The notes under the pieces: generated by a model
What the model saw: only the letters and a program-made list of their open reading frames with translations
Told to the model about the DNA's origin: nothing
The model's database searches: none
DNA from: Silene latifolia
Taxonomy: Eukaryota > Streptophyta > Magnoliopsida > Caryophyllales > Caryophyllaceae
NCBI RefSeq assembly: GCF_048544455.1
Contig: NC_133535.1
Coordinates: 86,366,120-86,430,119, forward strand
Reading direction: 5' to 3'
DNA: 64,000 nt
Shown here: in pieces, positions 1-11,800 of the stretch
Layout of the letters: every line of letters starts with the position of its first letter
Numbering within the stretch: the stretch's first letter is position 1
Position numbers and translations under genes: made by a program

Positions 1-548
1 AATATAATGTATTTTTAACATATTAAAAACAACATATTAATAAAATATGTCACATACAAGATTAACTAGTAATTCTTAATTACTTGTACCAAAATGGTTT
101 ATCAAATTATAAATTACAACAACTTGTATTTATAATAAATTATTCAATCTGTTTCAATTGTTTCGTAAACAATAAATTAATCTAAGTAATAAAACAATTT
201 GATTACTTAGACCGTATCTTATTTAATCGAATTACAATGAGACACGTTAATTTTACTCACAAAATCATCCGTCAATTTTAAGCAATTTAATTAACTCGTA
301 TCGGCATACGATTAATTAAATGATCAATTAAGAGTATTACCCTATAGGCATGACCTCAAGGTATCAACTGATCACCACCGTCGTACGACAGTAATGTCAA
401 ACTCTAGTCAGCCAATCATTACCGATATGTGTGGACCAGTTGACTGTAAAATATTACGTTCCCTCATGCATTCTTAAATGTGAGATTTAAACATGTGATC
501 ATCATGATCGACAATTGTGATCGCATTATTGTTGGGGACACTCCAACA
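1..548 (-). mobile_element. Partial Copia LTR (relative of Copia-C LTR), inverted
   Basis: Read on the - strand, this begins TGTTGG at 548 and follows the first part of the Copia-C LTRs (26281 and 33785) over its whole length: the GATCATGATGATCACATG block, the CACACATATCGGTAATGATTGG block and the AT-rich tail are all recognisable. It is clearly more diverged than the two Copia-C LTRs are from each other. The window edge cuts it, so full length, partner LTR and TSD are unknown. It points opposite to the Copia-1 gag fragment that starts right after it, so it is not the normal 5' LTR of that element. A separate insertion or a local inversion could explain it. Confidence 0.8.
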
Positions 549-810
549 GCGGGATGTCCTCATAATCAAGTCCAAGGGGAAGGGTAAGGCTCTGGCTGAA
601 TTAAGTGTTAAGAAGTCGTTCTTCAAAAAGCCGGGTCAATCAGAGACTAAGAGTGGGCCTGGTGAGACCAGCGGCTCAAAGAGCAAAGCTAAGAGTAAGG
701 GGAACGATATACAGTGCCACCATTGTCAAAAGTTTGGCCAGTGAAGGAGGAACTGCCCCAAGTACCTTGAGGATATTAAAGCTTGTCGTGTGACGCCCAC
801 AGGTATATCT
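549..810 (+). pseudogene. gag: Copia-1 gag 3' end with broken zinc knuckle
   Basis: This is a Lys/Ser-rich linker followed by a CX2C zinc knuckle, the nucleic-acid-binding end of a Copia Gag. It resembles the Gag end of Copia-C (30480-30700), including the KYL-DIKA segment after the knuckle. The knuckle is dead: the expected His is Gln and the next codon, Trp in Copia-C, is TGA (742-744). The start of gag is missing, because an inverted LTR abuts at 548. A Met codon at 517 lies in that LTR and gives only an accidental fusion ORF. Confidence 0.75.
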
Positions 811-1553
811 TCTTTTATTCACATGATTGAAATAAATCACGATAGTTCCGCGACTTGGGTATTTAATACTGGTTGTGGTTCTCATTTGTATAATCATTTG
901 CAGGGCCTAAGGGACGTGCGACGTCTAACTAAGGCCTAAGGGAATGGAGCAAAAGTTGCTGCTGTTTCTATTGGAACTTATGTCCTTAGACTCCCTAGTG
1001 GATTTAAATTGTATTTAAATAATTGTTATTTCGTTCCTTCGTTATCTAAAAACATTGTGTCAGTATCCATGTTAGACATGGAAGGATTTGATTTTAATAT
1101 TAAGAACAACTGTTGTACTTTCTCATTAAATAATATGATTTATGGTAAAGCAGTTTCCATAAATGGCATTTATGTTTTAGATCAAACGACTGATATTTAT
1201 CATGTGAATAATAAAAGGCTTAATGTAGGTGACAAAGATCAGACTTATCTATGGCATTGCCGAATGGGACACATAAATGAAAAACGCGTAAAGAAACTCA
1301 TTAAGAATGGGACAATTTCACCATTTAATTATGAATCATATGGTACGTGTGAATCATGTCTCATCGGAAAGATGACTCGTATTTCTTTTAAAGGTATTGG
1401 AATGCGAGCTAGTGACCTTCTAGGGCTCACACATACTGATGTGTGTGGTCCTATGTCTATCACAGCTAGAGACAGCTATAAATACTTTATCACTTTTACG
1501 GACGATTTGAGTAGATACGAGTATGTCTACTTAATGAAACATAAGAGTGAATC
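811..1553 (+). pseudogene. pol: Copia-1 protease, GAG-pre-integrase and integrase N-terminal part
   Basis: The retropepsin motif is seen as NTGCGSHL at about 865-888. The catalytic Asp expected in Copia proteases is Asn (AAT, 865-867). A TAA follows in frame at 937-939. From 1009 the frame is open into the GAG-pre-integrase zinc-binding domain (WHCRMGH, then CESC) and into the integrase core, with THTDVCGP holding the first catalytic Asp and FTDDLSRY the second. The frame runs straight into the CACTA transposon at 1554, which separates it from the rest of integrase at 4978. Protease, integrase and RT of such elements are normally cut from one polyprotein in the virus-like particle; here both the substitution and the stop prevent that. 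Confidence 0.85.
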
Positions 1554-3484
1554 CACTACTAGAATTTATGGAAAAGAAACCATTGAAAAGTAACCAATAA
1601 TTGTTCAACATGGTCTCTTTGGTGAAAAACACCTATCTTGATAGGTGAATGGTGTCTTATGTATGATAGGGGTCCACCAAAAAAACCAAAGAAACCATTC
1701 TAAATAAATAAACGATCTCTTGAAAAAAAAAAGTTAAAAAAAAATTACAAAAAGGATATTGGTATTATTTATATAACTGTTATATCCCAAAACCCAATTT
1801 TCTCGTCATATACTTCTTCAAAAGTTAATCCGGTCTCGCACTTCTTCCCGCTTTCACTTGCCAACCACCGCCACATACCACGTAGGGTCGTCGTCAGCCA
1901 CTCTCCTCCACCGCCATTCATCCACTCGTTGTCATACCTTAGGCTTTCAGCCTCAGTTCGTTCAGTTTTTCCCCCAAATCTCAATTTTATTTATAACAAA
2001 ATTAGGGTTTACTCCTCCAATTGTATGTTTTTCGAATTAATTTTTTGTTGGTTTACTTAAATTCTTAATTAATCTTACCCTAGTTTAGTATTTGATAATT
2101 AATTTCATTTTCATTTTTATCCTAGTTTTTGATTTTTTTTTTCCTCATTAGTTATCTGAAGAGTTTGGTAATGTATTTGTTTGGGCATGAATCTTGTATT
2201 TCAAAGTAAGCCTTCTATGAATCCGTAGTTTTCCATTATTATAAGACGGATGAACTAGGTAACAATTAGGATTGCAACTGAATTTGGGTTACTTTGTTTA
2301 GTTGGGAAAGAAAGAACGTGTCCTATTATTGGGTTGGTTTCCAAAGAGCTGTGACCTCTAGTGATATTCCAACGCCGGCTTGTTTGACATGACCAAATTA
2401 AAGGTATTGTTTATCTATTTGCAGCCTAACAATTTTCTCAATAGAAACTACTTGCAGTTTCATTGTTTGTATCAGTCATGACGGGTCTGAATTGTAACAG
2501 TTCAGATACACATAAGTGGTAAATATGCCCATTAATTTTGTTCAATTGTAAATCCAAACTCCTTCAATTTTAGTTGCGAGCCTATTTGAATTATGATCTT
2601 TAATGCAAAGGCAGTACAATTCCCTAGTAAAAAAAAGACTTTACAGTCCTCCATACTATCTTATAAGATATCCTTAAGACTGAATTTTAGTTTTTATGTT
2701 CTCTTTAACTTTGGTCTATTGATTTCTAGCTAGCTATATGACTGAATTTCATTTTCTCTACACATACTTGTTGTATTAGAGTTTAATCCGAGACTTGTTG
2801 CGGTAGTATTTGCTATTTTTTTTTATTTTTTAACATTCGATCTCGACAAGGAATTGTTTTTAGATGCTTGGGGCATTATTCTGCATCAATAATAATTGTC
2901 ACTACCATTATTGTTTCGCTTTTTGGGTAGTTTTATGGCCATAATGAAAAAGGCGTAATACATTTCGAGTAATTTTGGTCCATGTGGATTGTTTTATTGC
3001 AGGTTAAGGGTGTATGAGATCGGGTTATCATGGGATTCACCAAGTTCAGCCTAACTATGGCCACAACATATCAATTAAGAATCGGCTAGTTTTCTTCGAG
3101 CCTAAATTGTTTCTAATGTTCTGAATCAGGCATCATTTACAACTTCATTTACTACTCGGCTCATGCCAATTTTCCATGTCTACCTGATCTTGTGAAATTA
3201 ACACAACCCCACAATAATAGAACCTACTTATCCACAATATGCTAATGACTGATTGTCAGATGGTCTAGTATTTTTACATATTTGCTCTTCTGTCATAGTG
3301 ATTTTTGGGAATAATAATAATGACTAAATGATCTTTATTTCCAATTAATATGCCCCAAGTTGACTGAAGTTGTAGCTACCATCTATCTATTAAGCAAACG
3401 AATTTTTTTTAATAATATACGATTATCTTATCTATTATGTGCAGGAACTTTTCTAAGAGCTTACCATGAGAACTAGTAGCATCA

Positions 3485-4431
3485 ATGTCATTGGCTGTTG
3501 CTCAGAGATTCATTGAAGTAGGAGAGTTATCCAGGGTAGGTATATCTCTACTTTATATGGCTTATGAGTTGCATATAGCTAAGGACTCTGCCATTGGTTT
3601 GTTGTTCTTGTGTGCAATTTTGCCGGCTTCCAAATGAATTTATAGATCTGTCTCAGTGATCAGTCTTTGTCTCAGTGATCAGTCTTTAGGAACTGGAATT
3701 TGTAGTTGGACTCATGCTTAGTTTAAAAAAGCGCACCTTGGATGAGGCACAAACCAAAACGCCTCCGTGCGTTTTAGTTGCGCCTTTTAGATAAGGCTCG
3801 CCATCGCCTTGTGCTTTGTGCCTCATCGCCTCTGCCCCTTAGCGACTCGGTGCGCCTTGCCCATTTTCAAACGAAGGATTCATGAAACAGTGACGGACCT
3901 TGAAAGAAAACGGGGCCAGGGTTTAAACCTCCTATTTCTTATGTGAGCTACCACTGAACTGAATGGGGTGTTTGTGATGAGGTTCTATAGGATTTACCAT
4001 GTTAAGCACAACTATGGCCGCATCATGTCATTTAAGAAACCAGGTTCTTGGTGGAACGAAAATTGTCTCTAAACTAGCTATCAAGTACTGACTTAGGTTA
4101 GGCCAATTCGCCATGCCTAATATGCTCTTTTTTGCACAAGGGTAAATGATGAATTTGCTAAATTGTGGGTTCTATTCTTCATACTTTCTGAATTTATTAT
4201 TGAACTATAATGTGTAGGAGGGAGCAAAGTCTCCTTGTTAATGCTTAATTTGTTGTTTGGGCTTTGACCCTTTGATTATGCTCTTCGTGAATTTTCTAAA
4301 CCAGCTATTAGTAATGTTTCTTAGTTGATATGAACATTATTTTTTTGTAGGTTAGGAAAATGTGGATTACATTTGGTCTCAAACGAAAGGAGGTAGAGGA
4401 GGATGAAGATGGAACCGAAGTTGATCAATGA
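3485..4431 (+). pseudogene. Possible captured host gene fragment, two exons, inside the CACTA element
   Basis: An ATG at 3485 opens 17 codons ending AGG (3535), followed by GTAGGT. A T-rich stretch ending TTTTTTGTAG (4341-4350) precedes a second open segment, 4351-4431. Joined at these sites the frame is kept in phase 0 and ends at TGA, giving about 43 residues with a Lys/Arg stretch and an acidic tail. Other intron-like borders lie upstream (for example TTATTGCAG before 3003, GTGCAG at 3439-3444). I do not recognise the protein. The pattern fits host-exon capture by a CACTA element. The splice sites are read by eye only, and chance is possible for so short a product. Confidence 0.35.
3722..3862. 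repeat. GCGCC-rich block inside the CACTA element
   Basis: A short GC-rich block with repeated GCGCCTT, GCGCACC, GAGGC and GCCTC words stands out from AT-rich surroundings. Similar words occur on both strands, so it can fold on itself. It could be a fragment of another repeat. I cannot name the family. Confidence 0.4.
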
Positions 4432-4977
4432 GAGTTAGATTTTTTTATGTAATTTGTTAAGAAAATATTGTCATCTTTTTTGTATTTGTTGCACAAAAAT
4501 TACTTTCTTCAAGTGATTGTAAAATCGGTACACTTTATTTTATATATATGGTTTCTTTTTAAATTAGGATGGTATGTCTGTTTTGTTGCATGGAACACGA
4601 GTATGCGCACAATCGACTTATTATGGCACTAATATGTAATGTGCCAGTGCACTATGTCAGGCGAAAAAAAAATAAAAAAAAAAATCAAAGAGACCATATT
4701 TCTCTAATCCTTGGTTTCAGGAAAGAAACCATCTATCTTTGTTGTTTGGTTTGTAATTTTAAGTTAAGAAACCATTTTTTTGACTTTAATGGTCTCTTTT
4801 TTAGTTGACAAAGAAACCATTTATCTATGAGGGATGCTTTCTAACTTTTATTCAAAGAAACCATTTTTATTTACATGGTCTCTTACCCTAAGAGACCTTT
4901 GACCTTGAGACCATCTCTATATTGGTTTCTTAGGTCAATTTCCAATGTTCTCTTTGGCATTTTTTCTAGTAGTGATC

Positions 4978-5600
4978 CTTCGAAAAGTTCAAGGAATTCC
5001 AAAACAAGGTTAAGAACCAATTGGATAGGAAGATAAAAGCGCTTCGATCAGATCGTGGTGGCGAATACCTTTCGACCGAATTTGATCAACACCTAAAAGA
5101 CTGTGGTATTGTATCACAGTTAACTCCACCTGGAACACCGCAATTGAATGGTGTGCCCGAACGGAGAAATCGAACTTTATTAGATATGGTTCGATCCATG
5201 ATGAGTCACACGGTTGTACCGGATTCATTATGGGGATTTGCTCTTCAATCAACAGCTTTAATACTAAACCGAAGTCCGACTAAAGCTACAGATAAGACCC
5301 CATATGAGATATGGAAAGGAAAGGTTTCGGACTTGTCTTTTATTCGGGTTATGGGCTGTGAAGCTTATGTCAAGTGGAGACACGAAGACAAGCTAGGCCC
5401 GCGATCGGTCAAGACTTACTTTGTAGGTTCTCCAAAAGGAATTTTTTGTCACTACTTTTATTCACCTACCGAACACCGAGTATTTGTTGCGGCTAGTGCG
5501 AAGTTCTTGGAGAAAGAGTTTCTCTCGAACAAACAATATAGTAGAACTTTTGATTTATCAGAGGTTCCAGAACCAATAACCGAGCAAGTAATGGAGGAAT
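4978..5600 (+). pseudogene. pol: Copia-1 integrase C-terminal part
   Basis: This continues the integrase broken at 1553, in the phase expected once the CACTA element and one copy of its TSD are removed. DRGGEYLS is followed by the region NGVPERRNRTLL, which carries the catalytic Glu of the DDE triad, then by the Copia integrase tail (YEIWKGK, MGCEAYVK). The frame stays open to about 5600 and then shifts: RT continues in the next phase from about 5601. The product would join retroelement cDNA to host DNA, but it cannot be made here because of the CACTA insertion and the upstream stop. Confidence 0.85.
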
Positions 5601-6735
5601 ATGCCTTCCACTTCTACTGCGGTTTCTATTCCTCAAGAGCCTAGGAGGATGGGTAGAGTCTCTCACCCTCCAGACCGATACATTGGTATGGTCGAGGAGG
5701 CAGGTGGAGAAGACATATTACTCTTGGAGAGTGATGAACCCGCTACCTACAAAAGTGCTATGACCTGTTCCGACTCAAAGCTATGGCTTGATGCCATGCA
5801 GTCCAAGATGGATTCCATGTACGAAAATGATGTATGGGATTTGGTTGATTTGCTTGATAAGGTAAAACCTCTTCAGTGCAAGTGGCTTTATAAGATAAAG
5901 CGTTCATTAGATGGACAACCCGAGACCGATAAAGCGCGACTTGTTGTTAAAGGTTTCACTCAAGTGCAAGGGTTGCACTATGATGAGATTTTTGCACCCG
6001 TCGTTATGCTTAGATCTATCCGGATTATCTTAACGATTGCTGCATTTCATGACTATGAGATATGGCAAATGGATGTGAAAACCGCTTTCTTAGACGGTTA
6101 TTTAGAGAAAGATTTGTATATGATACAACCCGAAGGTTTTACTGATCCTAAAAATTCTAAGAAAGTTTGAAAGCTTAAGCGTTCCATTTATGGACTTAAG
6201 CAAGCTTCGAGGAGTTGGAATCAGTATTTTGACCAGGTGATAAAAGAGAATGGTTTCGAACGTAATATTGAGGAACCATGCTTATACATCAAGTCAAGTA
6301 GGAGTAAAATCGTGTTCCTTATTTTGTATGTAGATGACATACTTTTGATTGGAAACGACATCCCCATGCTCTCTTCGGTTAAAGTATGGTTACATAACCA
6401 TTTCCGGATGAAAGATCTTGGTGAGGCACAAAGGATTCTAGGCATCCGAATCTATAGAGATAGGTCTAAAAGGATGTTAGCATTAAGTCAGGAGTCTTAT
6501 ATTGATACGATTCTTGAGAGGTTCAGCATGTCAAACTCCAAGAAGAGGTACCTTTCGATGGTTCATGGGGTGAATTTCAGTAAAGCTCAGTCACCTAAAA
6601 CACCGGAAGAAAAATAGCGCATGAATCGTATTCCTTATGCATCAGCAGTAGGATCGATCATGTATGCAATAATGTGCACACGTCCAGATGTGGCATATGC
6701 ACTTATTATGACGAGTCGATACTAGCGTACTCCAG
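5601..6735 (+). pseudogene. pol: Copia-1 reverse transcriptase
   Basis: This is the RNA-dependent DNA polymerase domain (RVT_2 type). WLYKIKRSLDG, WQMDVKTAFLDGYL and the catalytic YVDD box (6327-6338) are all present. The reading phase is constant from 5601 but has stops at 6168-6170 (TGA), 6615-6617 (TAG) and 6723-6725 (TAG). The TGA and the second TAG are also present in Copia-2 (39398 and 41379), so they predate the duplication. The first TAG is private to this copy. The segment from about 5866 onward is the part duplicated as Copia-2. Confidence 0.9.
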
Positions 6736-7021
6736 GTGAGAGTCACTGGATGGCCGTAAAGAACATTCTTAAGTACTTACGAAGGACTAAATATTGGGGC
6801 TTGGTATACGGCGGAAACACCGAGCTTTGTGCTAAGGGTTACACAGATGCTAGTTTCCAAACAGATCGGGATAATTCCAAGTCCCAATCCGGATTCGTCT
6901 TTACTCTAAATGGTACAGCGGTCAGTTGGAAGAGTTCCAAACAATCAGTGACAGCAGATTCTACAACCGAATCTGAGTACATTGCAGCCTCTGAAGCTGC
7001 AAAGGAAGCTATATGGATGCG
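6736..7021 (+). pseudogene. pol: Copia-1 RNase H, N-terminal part
   Basis: The RNase H domain is seen as GYTDASFQTD (first catalytic Asp) and STTESEYIAASEA (catalytic Glu region). It degrades the RNA strand during reverse transcription. The frame is open from 6726 to the Gypsy-A insertion at 7022 and resumes at 18499. Bases 7017-7021 (ATGCG) are one copy of the Gypsy-A target-site duplication. Confidence 0.9.
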
Positions 7022-8717
7022 TGATGTGACAATAATTAGCGCATATTTAGCCCCCGAATTAGCCTTGTTCCCATGCTTTTTAGTGCATATTTGGGTCATT
7101 TCTTATCTTTAGTTCTTTGTTTTGCATATTCTTTGAGATTTTGATCCCTTGGTAGGAAAGGAGTAAGAATCCTGCATTTTCATGGCAAAACGAGACTAAA
7201 TTGATCGAATCCAATGACCAAGCATCAAGGAGAGACAAGATTAGAAGGCCTTTGTACATATTATAGTAGATGAGCAATGTTGAGAAAGGATCCTTGAGTC
7301 CCCAAGGAAATCCCCAAGGAATTCATGAAGAAAAGGGAAGAAAAGAAGAAGAAATCCTGCTGAGGTACAATCCGTGCGGATTGTCTACAATCCGGCCGTC
7401 CTCCTCCTGCACAATCCGTGCGGTTTCACCACAAGATGCTCGGGTTTAACCACCACAATCCGCCCAGATTCACCTGAATCCGCTCGTGTTCCACCACCAG
7501 AATCCGCCCGTCCCGACTCTAATCCGCTCGGATTCCAGCACAACGCAATTTCGTCTTCTCCAAGCTACAAAAAAAGAAGCCCTTCCTTCGAAAAATACCG
7601 GCTCCTCCCTGCACAATCTAAAAAGTGTAATTACTAGTTTAGCCCTTATTTTGGGTAATTGAAGATTATTTGGGTTATTATTGGGAGATTGACAACCTCT
7701 CTTTAATTTTGTAATCAACAATTAATCAAGTTCTAATACAAGTTTTACTTCCTTAATCTCTCTTTTGATCATCCTTTATTTTGGGTAATTGAAGATTATT
7801 TGGGTTATTATTGGGAGATTGACAACCTCTCAATCAAGCATCAAGTACTTCTTTTATCTTTGCTTTATTATTGGAATCATTAGTAGGTATAATTCTCTTA
7901 ATCCCTTTTTAATTATTGTTAATTACTTTCATTTATTCATCATGTTTCATTTTGTTGGTATGATTAACAACCTTGCTAGCATGATCAACATGATAATGAG
8001 TGAGTAGTCTCTTAGCTAGGGTTAATGGGTGATTAGGGGAAACCAACATGGGGAATGATTTATGCTTAAATTAATATGCTTTCATGTTTTATTTGCTTGC
8101 TTGTTTTGATCTCAACTCATGCACATGTTATATTTGATGAAATGCTAAGCCTATGAATCCTTGCATTTACCACCATCTCCTATCTTTTCAATGAGACTTT
8201 TAAGACATAACCCGACTCGAGTCTCATTAGACCATGCATGTTGTTGAGTAGGGAAGATTAAGTCGACTTGTAGGTGTTGTACAATCTAATCGATTCGGCT
8301 CCGGGACCCAAACTTTCCTAGGATTGTAAGACATAACCCAACTCAATCCATCACAACAATAATTGCTTGCTTATAAATTGAGAACATGTTTGTATGATCA
8401 ATTCCCATGATTCCCCTATGACCCCATGACATCCTAGTGCTTTTTAATCAATTGTTTACAACCCTTTAATTCATCTTGCTTGTTTATTTCCATTGATATT
8501 TTAGTTTAGTGACCTTCTACATCAACCCAATTTGTGACACCCCTAAGACACCACTAGTTGCAATAGAAATCTCATTTCAATACCCGTCCCTTGGGATCCG
8601 ACCTTTACTTGCCTATTTACTAATTGTAGAGTTGTTTGTGAAGCTATAAATTGTGTTTTGATTCGGACGTGACCCAACGACCACACCTTAAATTGTGAAC
8701 ACGAAACGGACCGATCA
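7022..8717 (+). repeat. Gypsy-A 5' LTR
   Basis: It starts TGATGTGACA and ends GACCGATCA, 1696 bp. It matches the 3' LTR except for small changes and one replaced block. At about 7645-7701 it has a copy of its own downstream segment (7771-7830) where the 3' LTR has the stretch holding CTATAAATA. It therefore lacks the evident TATA box of the family. The CCTTGGGATCCGACC stretch near the end is typical of Athila-like LTRs. Confidence 0.93.
7365..7535. repeat. Palindromic AATCCG motif cluster in U3 of the Gypsy-A 5' LTR
   Basis: About eight units of AATCCGNNCG(GATT or TC) lie in 170 bp. The clearest is ACAATCCG-TG-CGGATTGT, an 18-bp perfect palindrome. The cluster starts about 343 bp into the LTR. 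The same motif recurs in the 3' LTR (17062-17255) and between pol and the env-like ORF (12415-12815). Function is unknown; a hairpin, a protein-binding array or a methylation target is possible. Confidence 0.8.
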
Positions 8718-8721
8718 AAAA

Positions 8722-8739
8722 TGGCGCCGTTGCCGGGGA
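8722..8739 (+). other. Gypsy-A primer binding site (tRNA-Asp type)
   Basis: TGGCGCCGTTGCCGGGGA lies four bases after the 5' LTR. It is complementary to the 3' end of plant tRNA-Asp, the primer used by Athila-like elements. Gypsy-B uses the same sequence at 63933-63950 (- strand). Confidence 0.9.
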
Positions 8740-8860
8740 CGGTGTTTACTTGATTTAGATTTCTTTACATTGTTATTAGTTGTATCTTTCTTTACCTTGG
8801 GGAAGTAAAACTCCTCAAGGTTTGCTCTAATCGTTTTCAAGTTGTTCGATATTTTGCGAG

Positions 8861-11800
8861 ATGGATCTTATAGATTGTTTTGTAGAGGACCACTTAAGTA
8901 TACCTTTCTTCAAGGATCCCATGCAAGCATTGGAGGCCTTGGAAGCAAGTGAGGCTAAAAATATGTATTGGGAATTGGAGGTGGATCTTTTTGAGGCCGC
9001 TCTAGCCAACAAAGAACTTACTCATGCACAATCCGAATTAGTGCATAACATTCTAGTGGAAGCATGTCAACCCATAGAGGATGAGCAATCCATCCTAGAA
9101 GATATTTTACAAGCTCAAGAGCAAGAGGAACCCATCATGGAATTTGAATATGATGAGGTTGATGAAAATGAAGTTGAGTATGCTATGAGAATGGAATGTC
9201 TAATGGAGATGGAGCAAATTCTCAATGAAACTCCAAAGGAGGAGAGTGAGGTACAAACTCCTACTTTGAAACCCCTTCCCCCAAATTTGAAATATGCTTA
9301 CCTTGATGAATCAAAGACCAAACCCGTGATTGTTAATGATAGACTTGATGATGACCAATTGGGAAAATTGCTTGATGTGTTGAAACAACATGAGAAGGCT
9401 ATAGGTTATAGTCTAGATGACCTTAAGGGGATAAGTCCCAACTTTTGCATGCATAGAATTCATCTAGAGGAAGACCATAGACCTACCATTCAACCCCAAA
9501 GAAGATTGAACCCCCACATGCAAGAAGTTGTCAAAGGAGAAGTCATGAAATTACTTGATGCGGGAATCATATATCCCATATCGGATTCTTTGTGGGTTAG
9601 CCCCGTCCAAGTTGTACCTAAGAAAGGAGGCACCACGGTAGTGACAAATGAAAAGAATGAATTCATACCCACAAGAATGATCACCGGTTGGCGTATGTGT
9701 ATTGACTATCGAAAATTAAACTCCGCAACAAGAAAGGATCATTTTCCCCTACCATTCATTGACCAAATGCTTGAGAGGTTAGCCTCCATTAAATTCTTTT
9801 GTTACCTTGACGGGTATTCGGGATTCTTCCAAATCCCTATACACCTGGATGACCAACATAAGACCACCTTCACATGCCCCTATGGTACTTTTGCATATAG
9901 GAGGATGCCTTTTGGTTTATGTAATGCCCCCGCCACTTTCAAAAGATGCATGATGAGTGTCTTCTCTGATTACTTAGAGACCATAATGGATGTTTTTATG
10001 GATGATTTTAGTGTTTATGGAAAAGACTTTGACTCATGTTTGCATAATCTTTCTCTTGTGTTGCAAAAGTGTGAAGATGTTAGTCTTGTTTTAAATTGGG
10101 AAAAGTGTCTCTTCATGGTCAATGAAGGAATTGTTTTGGGTCATTTGATTTCGGAAAAAGGCATCGAGGTCGATAAAGCTAAAGTTGAGGTGATAGAGAA
10201 ACTCCCACCTCCCGTGAATGTTAGAGGGGTGAGATGTTTTCTCGGTCACGCGGGTTTTTATCGTCGTTTCATAAAGGATTTTTCAAAAATAGCAAAACCC
10301 CTCACTCAACTTTTGCTTAAAGATGCCCAATTCCAATTCACTGATGAGTGTGTTGAAGCTTTTAATAGAATCAAGGAAGTATTAATCTCGGCACCAATCA
10401 TCCAACCCCCGAATTGGGAGTTACCTTTCGAGATTATGTGTGACGCTAGCAACTACACCGTTGGAGCGGTTCTTGGCCAACGGGTAGGGAGAGCTCTTCA
10501 CGCCATCTATTACATAAGCAAGACCCTCGACCCCTCCCAAGTGAATTATGACACAACCGAAAAGGAGCTTCTTGCCATTGTATATGCTTTGGATAAATTC
10601 CGTTCCTACTTGCTTGGATCCAAGGTGATTGTATTTTCGGATCATCGCGCTCTCCGACATCTCTTGATAAAGAAGGAGGCAAAACCAAGATTGTTGAGAT
10701 GGATTCTGCTTCTTCAAGAATTTGACTTGGAAATAAGAGACAAGAAAGGAGCCGAGAATGTAGTGGCGGATCATTTGTCAAGGATCCGGTTTCATGATGA
10801 AAATGGAGAAACCCCGATCAATGACTCATTCCCCGACGATATTTTGATGGCCATTCAAACACAACTTGAAAGGCACATCACCCCATGGTTTGCCGAGTAT
10901 GCCAATTATATTGTTTGAAAGGTACTCCCTCTAAATTTGAACCACAACCAAAGGAAGAGATTCCTATTCGAAGTGAAGAGGTACTTTTGGGATGACCCAA
11001 ACCTCTACAAGGAGTGTAGTGATGGGCTCTACCGGAGATGCATCCCTCAATGGGAAATCCAAGGAATCTTGGAAGGATGTCATTCATCACCCTACGGTGG
11101 GCACCATGGAGCAAGGAGAACCGTTGCAAAAATTCTCCAATCGGGCTTCTATTGGCCTACAATGTTTCAAGATACAAGAGAATTCATCATTCATTGCGAT
11201 GCTTGTTAAAGAACGGGGAATATCTCTTGGAGGAACGAAATGCCACAAAGGGGCATTCTAGAGGTGGAGATCTTCGATGTTTGGGGAATCGACTACCAAG
11301 GGCCCTTTGTGACATCCAATGGGAATAAGTACATCCTTGTGGCCGTAGATTATGTCTCATAGTGGGTGGAGGCAATTGCCACCGCAAATGATGATGCAAA
11401 AACAGTCACCAAGCTTTTCAAGAAGATAATTTTCCCAAGATTTGGAGTTCCTAGAGCGATCATTAGTGATGGAGGAACGCATTTCCATGAGAAGAAGCTT
11501 GCATCCCTTTTGACCAAATATGGTGTCCAACATAGAACCGGCTTGGGATATCATCCTCAAACAAGCGGTCAAGTTGAGATTTCAAATAGAGAGATCAAGC
11601 AAATCCTTGAGAAAGTTGTGAACAAGACTCGGAAATATTGGAGCACAAAGCTTGATGATGCTCTTTGGGCTTATAGGACGGCCTACAAGACTCCCATAGG
11701 AGCCTCCTCTTACAAGCTTGTCTATGGAAAAGCATGTCATTTGCCAATCGAATTGGAGTACAAAGCTTATTGGGCAATCCGAGCACTTAATCTTGATCTC

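Larger units (their letters stand above)
1554..4974. mobile_element. CACTA (En/Spm-type) DNA transposon, non-autonomous
   Basis: The ends are CACTACTAGAA at 1554 and its inverted complement TTCTAGTAGTG ending at 4974. They are flanked by a 3-bp target-site duplication ATC (1551-1553 and 4975-4977), the length typical of CACTA elements. Copies of an AGAAACCAT / ATGGTTTCT motif crowd both ends (about 1570-1700 and 4550-4940), like the subterminal transposase-binding repeats of En/Spm. No transposase ORF is visible in 3421 bp, so it would need an enzyme in trans. The interior looks like captured host sequence with exon/intron-like signals. Removing the element with one ATC restores the Copia integrase frame. 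Confidence 0.88.

Noticed and set aside
1858..2040. 60-codon ORF near the start of the CACTA interior
   Set aside because: Ser/Thr/His-rich, followed by a possible splice donor, and more like a 5' untranslated exon than a protein; no support.
10421..10781. Minus-strand ORFs over Gypsy-A RNase H
   Set aside because: Shadows of the well-supported pol frame on the + strand.
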